Assembly (NCBI GenBank): GCA_017399915.1
Contig: JAFQAS010000020.1
Location: forward strand, 1 to 34,194
DNA from: Muribaculaceae bacterium
GTDB taxonomy: Bacteria; Bacteroidota; Bacteroidia; Bacteroidales; Muribaculaceae
Length of the DNA: 34,194 nt
Direction: 5' to 3'
Shown here: positions 15,601 to 23,535 of the stretch, one piece after another
Numbering within the stretch: the first letter of the stretch is position 1
How the letters are laid out: the number at the start of each line of letters is the position of its first letter
Position numbers and translations under genes: made by a program
The notes under the pieces: model-generated
Database searches by the model: none
The model's input: the letters and a program-made list of their open reading frames with translations, nothing else
Told to the model about the DNA's origin: nothing

Positions 15601-16824
15601 TTATAGGGTTTCGATTTTGCCTATAAAGAGTATTGCACCGGTGCTGCGTTCGGTCAACGCAAAGATAAATGGGTGGTCGAGGATAAATGAAGGTATGCTT
15701 ATAGGAGCGGCTTCTCCTATTAACCCGCCCGAAACCGAAGCGGCAGTTGCTCCTTCTTCGTCGATTTTGAAGAAGTTGCTTTGAAAAGCATCTGTTATGC
15801 ATATGTCATCTGTGGTAGATAAATTTGAGAAATCAGCAAAAGGAGTAAACACTCTATCTATCCCCATTTGTTGATATATGGGCATCATATTGAGGCGATT
15901 TTTCATTGTAAATTTGGGGATTTTTATTGTCGTTTTGCCACTATGATAATTATTTTTAATCGATTCCCACCCTGTTGTTTTAATTTCAGTTATACAATCG
16001 TCAAATGTTTTGTCCTTATTTGGCAGTAAAAATCGAGCAGCGTAAGCACCATTTCCGAACGTGAGGCTTGCCATTGTGAAAGTTTCGGCAGTAACGTATT
16101 CTATTTTCTTTCTACCGGTCATATAATAAACGGTGGGAAGACTATTGTCGATTGAATAAAAGAAACCTCTTTCAGTATCTTTTTTGTCAAATTTATCAGC
16201 CCATTCACCTTTGAAATAAAGGGCATTAAGCAATACCGCTGCCGTTGAGGGAGTAATACTTCCCTGAGGTAAAAGGTCGTTGATGTAACCATGTGTTTTG
16301 TCGGAACACCAATCATTTATTTCATCTTCGGCATTTGTGCCTAATTGAAAAACATCGGCATTGTAACTTGTTTTCATGCTTGAGATAAATGACTCAAGAA
16401 TGTTATATCTTTTGTTATGCCATAGTGAATTGGCTATTGAGACCTCTGTTTTGGAATCAAGAAGCATGAGCTGGTTTGAGAGTTTATGCATATAACTGTT
16501 TACATCATCATTATTGCAATTCTCAAAACCAAATGCTTGATAAATCTCATCGCGAGTGGCACCGTTGGCGCCCTCAGCCGTCATGCACATTGCAAATGAA
16601 GCGCTCAATGGCGATACTATTGTGTTGCCACTTTCGGCATTTACATAGTCAAACATATTCCAAGCAAACATATTATTTTGCTTAGCCACAGCTAACTCTC
16701 CGCCGGTGAGATTAATGAATTTTAATTCTGATTTTTCACCATTAGGTTCGTCATTTTCATCACAACCTATCAAAATGAAACTTGTCAGTGCCAGCATTAA
16801 TGCTGAAAATAATCTTACGTTCAT
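15601..16824 (-). CDS. Serpin-family protease inhibitor, predicted surface lipoprotein
   Basis: In this 407-residue protein the signal peptide ends in the lipobox LIGC with Cys21 as the lipidation site. The following DENDEP is acidic, like the Bacteroidota lipoprotein surface-export signal. The full serpin fold is present: FAWNMFDYVNAESGNTIVSPLSAS, NALYFKGEWADKF, the reactive-centre hinge DEEGATAASVSGG, and the closing HPFIFALTERSTGAILFIGK. The small-residue hinge (Ala-Thr-Ala-Ala-Ser) is that of an inhibitory serpin. The scissile bond should lie within the GEAAPIS segment, suggesting elastase-like targets, but the exact P1 is uncertain. Gut and oral Bacteroidota use such serpins against host or competitor proteases. 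It lies 77 nt downstream of the sigma-barrel fusion. Confidence 0.93.
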   Translation of the reverse strand: MNVRLFSALMLALTSFILIGCDENDEPNGEKSELKFINLTGGELAVAKQNNMFAWNMFDYVNAESGNTIVSPLSASFAMCMTAEGANGATRDEIYQAFGFENCNNDDVNSYMHKLSNQLMLLDSKTEVSIANSLWHNKRYNILESFISSMKTSYNADVFQLGTNAEDEINDWCSDKTHGYINDLLPQGSITPSTAAVLLNALYFKGEWADKFDKKDTERGFFYSIDNSLPTVYYMTGRKKIEYVTAETFTMASLTFGNGAYAARFLLPNKDKTFDDCITEIKTTGWESIKNNYHSGKTTIKIPKFTMKNRLNMMPIYQQMGIDRVFTPFADFSNLSTTDDICITDAFQSNFFKIDEEGATAASVSGGLIGEAAPISIPSFILDHPFIFALTERSTGAILFIGKIETL

Positions 16825-16839
16825 AATAGTAATAATTTT

Positions 16840-16870
16840 TAATTCAATAAAACTTTTTCTATATGAAAGA
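16840..16870 (-). promoter_or_regulatory. Weak or alternative promoter-like site before the serpin
   Basis: The 77-nt gap contains, on the minus strand, TATCTTTC around 16863-16870, one base off the usual TAnnTTTG, without a well-spaced TTTG. It may be a weak housekeeping promoter, a target of the upstream ECF-type sigma domain, or chance, with the serpin read through from the fusion gene. Confidence 0.3.
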
Positions 16871-16901
16871 TACGAAAAAAATTAAAATACTGCATAGCAA
16901 T

Positions 16902-18617
16902 TTACCAATTAACTCTAATACCAATAGGAAGCGAAATTGATATGGGGTGTTTTGTGCGATATGTTTCGATATCACTGCCGTTGGGTATGTAATAATAGAT
17001 ATTAGGCTCGGTAAATAACCCAATGTTAGGGGTGATTTTGTATTGTAACCCTATGCCTAATCCGACTGACCATTGTAGTGGAGCATCAATATGTTGAGAT
17101 TTGTGGTATAAATTAGATTTGTATAGAATATAATCGGTTTCTTGTTTTGCTTGAATAGGTATATCCATCATAATCCCTGCCGAAGAATATATTCCCCAGT
17201 GAGATGTTTCAATCCAATTAAATGAGAGTTTTAATGGGATACCCAAGTAGTGAATGTCTTGATAACAGATGAGTCCGGCATTTTCTTTTCCTGTGATAAG
17301 TTCAGAGGATAATTTGCTATAACTTAATCCACTCTCAATGTCGAATCGTTGACTTATGCGTCGGCTTATGGAAACAGAAGCCGTGAATGGGAAATGGTGA
17401 TTTTGTGAGCGAGAGATTGTTCGTAAGCCTTGAGAGATGTATTTATTGGCAATTCGAGTAATAGCATCTTTCTCTGCTTTAGGAATATTGGCATAATTTG
17501 CATAATCTATCGCTTCTTGCCAAGTCTCTAATTCGTTGAAATCTTTTATATGTATTATACCATCGGGGAAAGCTCCATCATTTGCAAGAACGTTGACATT
17601 TGAGTGTGGATAAAAAGATTTAATATTATTTGAATAGGCTAAATTTAGATTCCACTCGGGTGCGTCGGATTCAGATGATGGAATTGAGAAATCAAGATCG
17701 GTAGTGTCATTGATGGCAATATATTCATTGGGGGTATGGTTGGGCTTAATGCTGTCAATGGCGATTGTGTCGATCGACGATTCTTGTTTCGCAATGAAAC
17801 TTGTTGAGTCAATAGGTGTATAAATAGTAGAATCGGATACGGGAACAGATTCCGTTGCGATATATTTGTTTTTTGCCTGAACCCTTTTTGTTATCTGAGG
17901 TGTTTTGGTGACAGATGGAGGGGTGACGATAGACGATGAGTCGGGTAGTTGTGCCGATTCTTTAGCCGGTTCGTTGTTTTTTGAAACAATAGAGTGGATA
18001 GCATTATTTGTGTTACGTTGCTTCGACATAAAATATATTATAGGAGCAGTTATGATAACCAATAATGCTACCAAATATTTTGATAGGTGTTGTCGTAACA
18101 GCCTTTTTGCCCTTGCTAATTGAGAAGCCGAGGAGCGTGCTGCAATGCCAAGAATGTCGGCAATTTCGTTATGGGACATTCCTTGTAATACCGACATTTT
18201 GAAAACCGACTGATAACCTTTGGGAAGCTGCTCGATTGCTAATAAGATGTCTTTGATATCGAGTGGTGTTTTTTGTTCTGATTCAAAAGTGTGAGTGTCG
18301 TAATTGTGTGGTGTTTCTTTCTCGTTGAGATCTGATAGTGAAATTGTGTTGTATTTCTCATTTTGTTCAAGATATCGAAAGGAAATATTTGATACTATGG
18401 TTGAGAGCCATTTTTCAAATCGATTTGGATTTTGGAGTTGATTTAATTTAGAAAATGCCAAAATAAAGGCGTCGTGAGTTAATTCCTCGGCAATCATGCG
18501 GTTGCCAACAATTTTAACACATATCCTCACCATCTTATGAGAATATGTGTTGTAAAGATGACAAAGTGCGTTTTCATCACCCTTTTTTCCTCGGTTTATT
18601 AACTCTTCAATTTCCAT
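16902..18617 (-). CDS. Fusion: ECF sigma factor + transmembrane helix + outer-membrane beta-barrel
   Basis: This is one uninterrupted 571-codon frame. Residues about 6-90 are sigma-70 region 2 (AEELTHDAFILAF, RFEKWLSTIVSNISFRYLE). About 122-178 are region 4 with its helix-turn-helix (QLPKGYQSVFKMSVLQGMSH, EIADILGIAARSSASQLARA). A single membrane helix follows at once (about 181-197, YLVALLVIITAPIIYFM). A Ser/Thr/Pro-rich linker (about 198-320) leads to a C-terminal domain of alternating strands (about 321-571) ending in ISLPIGIRVNW, with the terminal aromatic typical of barrel proteins. The usual Bacteroidales arrangement, to my knowledge, is a separate sigma gene followed by a membrane protein with a barrel. 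Here all parts are joined and no cytosolic anti-sigma domain is seen. The start at 18617 is the only plausible one. It may sense the envelope and release the sigma part by proteolysis (inference). The serpin follows. Confidence 0.85.
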   Translation of the reverse strand: MEIEELINRGKKGDENALCHLYNTYSHKMVRICVKIVGNRMIAEELTHDAFILAFSKLNQLQNPNRFEKWLSTIVSNISFRYLEQNEKYNTISLSDLNEKETPHNYDTHTFESEQKTPLDIKDILLAIEQLPKGYQSVFKMSVLQGMSHNEIADILGIAARSSASQLARAKRLLRQHLSKYLVALLVIITAPIIYFMSKQRNTNNAIHSIVSKNNEPAKESAQLPDSSSIVTPPSVTKTPQITKRVQAKNKYIATESVPVSDSTIYTPIDSTSFIAKQESSIDTIAIDSIKPNHTPNEYIAINDTTDLDFSIPSSESDAPEWNLNLAYSNNIKSFYPHSNVNVLANDGAFPDGIIHIKDFNELETWQEAIDYANYANIPKAEKDAITRIANKYISQGLRTISRSQNHHFPFTASVSISRRISQRFDIESGLSYSKLSSELITGKENAGLICYQDIHYLGIPLKLSFNWIETSHWGIYSSAGIMMDIPIQAKQETDYILYKSNLYHKSQHIDAPLQWSVGLGIGLQYKITPNIGLFTEPNIYYYIPNGSDIETYRTKHPISISLPIGIRVNW

Positions 18618-18629
18618 AAAAAAATGGCG

Positions 18630-18643
18630 TCATATAAATATGA
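18630..18643. promoter_or_regulatory. Palindrome next to the sigma-fusion start
   Basis: TCATATAAATATGA, two perfect 6-bp arms with a 2-bp centre, lies 12 nt before the ATG. It could be an operator or part of a self-regulated promoter; AT-rich chance is possible. No standard TAnnTTTG promoter is evident upstream of this gene. Confidence 0.3.
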
Positions 18644-18757
18644 TACGACTTTGAGGAAAAGACTGCATCGAATAATGCAGAATTTACAATGCATAATGCC
18701 TAATTAATGCGGAGTGCAGAATTGCGCTTTGCTACTATCAATTCTCAACTTTCCGTT

Positions 18758-19732
18758 TTATTTGTCGCGGGAGATGATGAAGTCGATGATTGCGATGAAG
18801 AAGTCGCGTGTTTGCGATTCGGGGAATTGCGATATAATTTCAACGGCTTCGTCGCGAAGGCGTTGCATTGTATTGTAGGCATATTCGATACCGCCATGAC
18901 GTTTGGCATATTCGATGAGGGTGTTAATCTCGTCGGTGTCGAGAATCTCTTTTTTAGAGAGTGCGAGCATTTCATCGTGTTGAGGCAATGTGTCGTTGAG
19001 CAACACATGGAGCAAGGGGAGTGTGATTTTCCCTTCGCGAAGGTCGTTGCCGGTGGGTTTGCCTATCTTTTCGTCGTTGAAATAGTCGAAAATGTCATCT
19101 TTGATTTGGAAACACAAACCGAGTAGACGGGCCACTTGGGACAGACGTTGGGTGTCGTCGTCGGAAGCTTCCACTGCAAAGGCTCCCACTTCAACACACG
19201 ATACGAATAGCGAAGCCGTTTTGCGATAAATTGTTTCGAAATAGGCGTCTTCGTTGAGATTGTGGAAGCGAGCATTATATATCTGGTCAATCTCGCCAAT
19301 AGAGAGCAGTTTCCCAAGGTTGGTGATTGACTTGATGATTTTTATGTCGTTAGTTTCAATGGCTTGGAGTAGGGCCGATGAAAGGAAGAAGTCGCCCACA
19401 AGTACTGCGATGTGGTTGTCCCAAATGTTGTTGATTGTGGGTTGCCCACGACGCAACTTGGTGTCGTCGACCACGTCGTCGTGAATGAGAGTGGCATTGT
19501 GAAGCAGCTCGACAGCAGTAGCGGCAGAGATAACATTTTCGTTGACCTCGCCGAGAAGCTTGGCACTCAAAATCACGATAATTGGTCGTATTTGTTTCCC
19601 TTTTGATTTAAGATACCCTTCAATCACTTGGTTCATCAACGCGTTGGGCGATGCCAAGGTGTCGGAAATGCGTTTGTTGAGCATCTCCAATTCGGGTGCG
19701 ATTGATTTTTGTATTGATTGAAAAGTAGACAT
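18758..19732 (-). CDS. Long-chain polyprenyl diphosphate synthase
   Basis: It condenses isopentenyl diphosphate onto allylic diphosphates, probably to supply the menaquinone side chain. The trans-isoprenyl synthase motifs are intact: first Asp-rich motif DDVVDD (85-90) followed by TKLRRGQPT, and second DDIFDY (212-217), with GKQIRP at 45-50 for diphosphate binding. The residue five before the first motif is the small Ala80, fitting a long-chain product such as octaprenyl. I start at ATG 19732 (324 residues) rather than the preceding TTG codon. It is divergent from polA. The gap downstream (18618-18757) holds short repeats but no clear terminator. Confidence 0.92.
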   Translation of the reverse strand: MSTFQSIQKSIAPELEMLNKRISDTLASPNALMNQVIEGYLKSKGKQIRPIIVILSAKLLGEVNENVISAATAVELLHNATLIHDDVVDDTKLRRGQPTINNIWDNHIAVLVGDFFLSSALLQAIETNDIKIIKSITNLGKLLSIGEIDQIYNARFHNLNEDAYFETIYRKTASLFVSCVEVGAFAVEASDDDTQRLSQVARLLGLCFQIKDDIFDYFNDEKIGKPTGNDLREGKITLPLLHVLLNDTLPQHDEMLALSKKEILDTDEINTLIEYAKRHGGIEYAYNTMQRLRDEAVEIISQFPESQTRDFFIAIIDFIISRDK

Positions 19733-19761
19733 CAAAAAAGATTAAAAAATGAAATTTCGTG

Positions 19762-19769
19762 CAAAATTA
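19762..19769 (-). promoter_or_regulatory. -7 box of the polyprenyl synthase gene
   Basis: TAATTTTG on the minus strand, about 30 nt before the ATG. The -33 box is not well conserved. No convincing promoter could be assigned to the divergent polA in the same 190-nt gap. Confidence 0.5.
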
Positions 19770-19922
19770 GTAAAACTTATAATATTAACGAGGTAAAAAA
19801 TGATAAAAAGGAGCGATAAAGTGAAAAAATGGTGATTTTTTTTAATTTTTAGGGCTTGGTTGAGGTTTTATGCGTATATTTATCGATTATTTTTATGAAA
19901 CAAGTTTATTGCAATCTATAAG

Positions 19923-22673
19923 ATGGAAGATAAAAAATTACTACTCATTGATGCTTATGCGTTAATATATAGAGCTTATTATGCGTTGATACGTGCTCCA
20001 CGAATTACCTCAAAGGGATTGAATACCTCGGCGATTTTCGGGTTTTGCAACACCCTTGACGATGTGTTGCGCAAAGAAAATCCCACTCATGTGGCAGTGT
20101 GTTTCGACCCTAAGGGTGGTACATTTCGCCATGAGGCATATCCCGAATATAAGGCTCAGCGTGATGCGCAACCCGAAGATATAACTCTCTCAATACCATA
20201 TATCAAAGATATTCTTGCCGCGAATAATATCACAGTGATAGAGGTGCCCGGTTATGAGGCCGATGATGTGATAGGGACAATTTCTCGCAAGGCCGAGGGT
20301 GAAGGGTATCTTACATTGATGATGACCCCCGACAAGGATTATGGTCAGTTGGTGACCGATCGTGTGTTGATGTATCGCCCTGCGTTAAAAGGTGCGGGAT
20401 TTGAGGTGCGAGGAGTGAAAGAGGTGTGCGAAAAATATGGCATTTCTTCTCCGTTGCAAGTTATTGACCTTCTTGCGCTTGAGGGAGATGCGAGCGATAA
20501 TATCCCCGGTTGTCCCGGTGTGGGAGAGAAAACGGCGGTGAAACTTATTGGAGAGTGGGGATCGGTAGAAAACCTTATCGAAAATGTCGATTCGCTTAAA
20601 GGTGCCGTGCAAAAGAAGATTTCAGAGAATATCGAGAAGATAAAATTCTCAAAATTCCTTGTAACGATAAAAACTGATGTGCCGGTTGAGTTGAACCTTG
20701 ATGATTTGGCTCGCAAGGAGGCCGATGAGGCACGATTGATAGAGATTTACACCGAGCTTGAGTTCAAATCATTTTTGTCGAAGATGGGTGTGAAATCGGT
20801 TGCAGAACCGGTGTCACAGCCGCAAGAACCATCATTGTTTGATGGACCATCGCTTTTTGATGCTCCGCAAGAGGAACAAATGTGTGTGAAGAGTGATGCT
20901 GAATATAGAGTGGTGACAACTCTTAATGAAACTACCGAGGTGGTGGCTCAGACATTAGGTTGCGGAGTTGTGGGCATGGTGCTATATGCTACCGGAGCCG
21001 ATGCGATGACCGCACGTTGGCAAGGGTTGGCATTGTCGACACAAGAATCGAAGGCCGTGTATATAAAAATACCCGCCGAGAGCGAGGCGCGAGAGCAGAT
21101 GAAGGTGGTGTTGAAGTTATTGCTTTGTTCAAAGTCGGTGAGATTTGTGAGCCACGATGTGAAACGCGATTATATCGTGTTGCATAATGAAGGTATTGAC
21201 ATGGGCGATAATTATTACGACACCTCGGTGGCGCATTATCTATTGCAATCAGAGATGAAACATGCGTTGCCATCATTGGCATTCACCTATCTTGGGTGCA
21301 TGGTGAGTAGCGGTGTAGAGGAGGCTCTTCAACGCAAAAACGGCGGAGCAATTGAAGATGCTATAGTGGGTGATGTGATGTGTGAGATAGCCGATGTCAC
21401 ATTGCGACTATATGAAAAATTTGTTCCAATGTTAGAGCAAGAGGGTTTGACTTCGTTGATGGAAGAAATAGAATTGCCCTTTGTGAAAGTGCTTGCCGAT
21501 ATGGAGATTGAGGGTGTGAGAATCGACGTGAATGAATTGGCAAAGATGTCGGAAAATCTTAGCTCTCGCCTTCATGATATTGAACAACAAGTATATGAAC
21601 TCGCCGGTGGAGAGTTTAATATCTCGTCGCCAATGCAAGTGGGTGAGGTGTTGTTTGAACGATTGAAAATCGACCCTAAGGCAAAACGCACAAAACGCGG
21701 AGCCTATTCCACTACCGAGGAGATATTGGAAAAATATCGAAACACACAGCCTATTGTTGACAAGATATTGCAAATTAGGGGATTGAAAAAGTTGTTGAGT
21801 ACCTATATCAACGCTTTGCCTGAATTGATAAATCCGGCTACAGGTAAGATTCATACTTCATATAACCAAACGGTGACGGCTACCGGGCGCATCTCTTCAA
21901 CAAATCCTAATTTGCAAAATATCCCTGTGCGCACCGATGATGGTCGTGAAATACGTCGCGCATTTATTGCCGATGAGGGGTGTGAAATTTACTCGGCCGA
22001 CTATTCGCAAATCGAATTACGATTGATTGCCGACATGAGTGGTGACGAAAATATGATTGAGGCGTTTAATTCGGGTGCCGATATTCATCGTGCCACAGCG
22101 GCGAAGGTGTATGGAGTGGCTCTTGAAGAGGTTACCGATGAGCAACGTCGCTATGCCAAAACAGCTAATTTCGGTATTATATATGGTATTTCGGCGTTTG
22201 GCCTTTCCGAGCGTTTGTCTATATCTCGTGGTGATGCAAAGAAGCTTATCGATGGATATTATGAAAGTTATCCGCAGATGCGTCAGTATATGGACGAAAC
22301 GCTTGAACAAGTGCGCAAAGATGGCTATGTGTCAACAATTAAAGGTCGCCGTAGATATTTGCCCGATATAAACTCGCGTAATGCAGTGGTGCGTGGTTAT
22401 GCCGAACGCAATGCCGTGAATGCTCCTATTCAAGGGTCGGCGGCCGATATAATAAAAGTGGCGATGATTGATATTGCCCGTGAGTTTGCCAAAGAAGGGT
22501 TGCGCTCAAAAATGATAATGCAAGTGCACGATGAATTGGTGTTTAATGTGGTAAACGATGAATTGGCTCGCGTGAAAGAGATTGTGAAGCGTAATATGGA
22601 AAATGCGTATCAAGGACGTGTGCCATTGACGGTGTCGGCTGGTGTCGGAAAAAATTGGCTTGAGGCTCATTAA
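19923..22673 (+). CDS. polA: DNA polymerase I (3'-5' exonuclease site apparently degenerate)
   Basis: This 916-residue cytoplasmic enzyme serves gap filling, Okazaki-fragment processing and repair. Residues about 1-290 are the 5' nuclease (LLLIDAYALIYRAYYAL, EADDVIG, TPDKDYGQLV, GDASDNIPGCPGVGEKTA). About 330-510 are the exonuclease-like domain. About 520-916 are the polymerase with motif A ADYSQIELRL (Asp693), motif B RRYAKTANFGIIYG and motif C QVHDELVF (His869-Asp870). In the exonuclease domain the first acidic motif (DTE in E. coli) appears as Val-Leu-Tyr (353-355, GMVLYATG), while Asp residues in VKRDYIVL and IADVTLRL remain. Proofreading is therefore probably absent. The gene stands alone, divergent from the polyprenyl synthase. 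Confidence 0.97.
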   Translation: MEDKKLLLIDAYALIYRAYYALIRAPRITSKGLNTSAIFGFCNTLDDVLRKENPTHVAVCFDPKGGTFRHEAYPEYKAQRDAQPEDITLSIPYIKDILAANNITVIEVPGYEADDVIGTISRKAEGEGYLTLMMTPDKDYGQLVTDRVLMYRPALKGAGFEVRGVKEVCEKYGISSPLQVIDLLALEGDASDNIPGCPGVGEKTAVKLIGEWGSVENLIENVDSLKGAVQKKISENIEKIKFSKFLVTIKTDVPVELNLDDLARKEADEARLIEIYTELEFKSFLSKMGVKSVAEPVSQPQEPSLFDGPSLFDAPQEEQMCVKSDAEYRVVTTLNETTEVVAQTLGCGVVGMVLYATGADAMTARWQGLALSTQESKAVYIKIPAESEAREQMKVVLKLLLCSKSVRFVSHDVKRDYIVLHNEGIDMGDNYYDTSVAHYLLQSEMKHALPSLAFTYLGCMVSSGVEEALQRKNGGAIEDAIVGDVMCEIADVTLRLYEKFVPMLEQEGLTSLMEEIELPFVKVLADMEIEGVRIDVNELAKMSENLSSRLHDIEQQVYELAGGEFNISSPMQVGEVLFERLKIDPKAKRTKRGAYSTTEEILEKYRNTQPIVDKILQIRGLKKLLSTYINALPELINPATGKIHTSYNQTVTATGRISSTNPNLQNIPVRTDDGREIRRAFIADEGCEIYSADYSQIELRLIADMSGDENMIEAFNSGADIHRATAAKVYGVALEEVTDEQRRYAKTANFGIIYGISAFGLSERLSISRGDAKKLIDGYYESYPQMRQYMDETLEQVRKDGYVSTIKGRRRYLPDINSRNAVVRGYAERNAVNAPIQGSAADIIKVAMIDIAREFAKEGLRSKMIMQVHDELVFNVVNDELARVKEIVKRNMENAYQGRVPLTVSAGVGKNWLEAH

Positions 22674-22726
22674 AATTTATTGACAAAAAAAGTGACTAAT
22701 TAGTGTTATATTAAAAATAAAAATTC

Positions 22727-22734
22727 TACTTTTG
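22727..22734 (+). promoter_or_regulatory. -7 box of the small lipoprotein gene
   Basis: TACTTTTG, 32 nt before the ATG at 22767; the -33 region is a weak match. Confidence 0.5.
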
Positions 22735-22766
22735 TGAAGTAAAAAATAAATAAAAACAATAATGTT

Positions 22767-23027
22767 ATGAAGAAGTCTTTTTTATTAGGCGCCGCATTGT
22801 TTTTGATGGTATCATGTGGCTCCGGAGAAACAACCGAAAAAAGTGATGTGGATTCTACATTTGGTGTAGAAACTCCTCCCGAACAAATAGATAACGACCC
22901 TGCTTTTTCTCAAGAAGAATATCAAGGTTCGGGAAATGAAGCCGATGCCGATGAAAATGCCAAAGGTGTTGTAATGGAAGATGAAGAACCTTATTCAAAG
23001 GACGAGGCTAAAGAAAAAGACAAATAA
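22767..23027 (+). CDS. Small acidic lipoprotein of unknown function
   Basis: In this 86-residue protein the signal MKKSFLLGAALFLMVSC ends in a lipobox with Cys17, so the protein should be lipid-anchored. The mature part is very acidic and low in complexity (EEYQGSGNEADADENAK, then MEDEEPYSKDEAKEKDK), with no predicted domain, and is likely disordered. It has a -7 box at 22727 and a terminator at 23094-23121, so it is a single-gene unit. No family is recognised. Confidence 0.8.
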   Translation: MKKSFLLGAALFLMVSCGSGETTEKSDVDSTFGVETPPEQIDNDPAFSQEEYQGSGNEADADENAKGVVMEDEEPYSKDEAKEKDK

Positions 23028-23093
23028 GTATTACAAAAGGCTAAACTCCATCTTGCTAAGAGAAAAGAGGAAAAATAGCATCATTAAAAATAT

Positions 23094-23121
23094 AAAGGTC
23101 GGCAGTTTGTCGACCTTTTTT
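23094..23121 (+). terminator. Terminator of the small lipoprotein gene
   Basis: Stem AAAGGTCG / CGACCTTT with a 9-nt loop and a T run, about 70 nt after the stop. Confidence 0.8.
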
Positions 23122-23213
23122 ATGCCGAGACAAAGAGATGAGACATAGTTTATTGCTATGATTTTGAGCCATCTCAAAAGTTTTTCCAATGGGCAAAAAT
23201 CGACAAAATATGC

Positions 23214-23263
23214 ACAAAAAAAGAAAGTTGCTAACAAATTGGAAGCCAATTATTAACAACTTT
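23214..23263 (-). terminator. Terminator of tRNA-Ala
   Basis: A long minus-strand hairpin, AAAGTTGTTAATAATTGG with CCAATTTGTTAGCAACTTT and a 3-nt CTT loop, followed by seven T. It starts 7 nt past the tRNA. Confidence 0.85.
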
Positions 23264-23270
23264 GAAAATG

Positions 23271-23344
23271 TGGAGTATAGCGGACTCGAACCGCTCACCT
23301 CGACACTGCCAGTGTCGCGCTCTAGCCAGATGAGCTAATACCCC
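23271..23344 (-). tRNA. tRNA-Ala (GGC)
   Basis: This 74-nt cloverleaf has acceptor strands GGGGTAT/ATACTCC containing the G3-U70 pair that identifies alanine tRNAs, D arm TAGCTCATCTGGCTAGA, anticodon loop CTGGCAG (anticodon GGC), T arm GCGGTTCGAGTCCGC and discriminator A. CCA is not encoded. Confidence 0.96.
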
Positions 23345-23357
23345 TTGTTTCTGCATG

Positions 23358-23389
23358 CAAAATTAATACTATTTTTGGGTGGTTGCAAA
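23358..23389 (-). promoter_or_regulatory. Promoter of tRNA-Ala
   Basis: Minus-strand -33 TTTG (23386-23389), 20-nt spacer, -7 TAATTTTG (23358-23365). Confidence 0.8.
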
Positions 23390-23535
23390 TTTTTGCGAAT
23401 AAATAATGCTTAATAGTGAGCAAAAGAGTGCATTTGATTGATTTTTTAAGATATATTAATCTTTTTGGAGCGAAAAATTGTGTTAAAGTATTGATTTTGT
23501 TACTATCTTTACAGAATATTTTATATTGGATAAAT

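Noticed and set aside
16902..18617. Two separate genes (sigma factor and barrel protein) mis-joined
   Set aside because: There is no stop or second good start between the domains, and the region-4 helix runs directly into the membrane helix; still listed as the key check.
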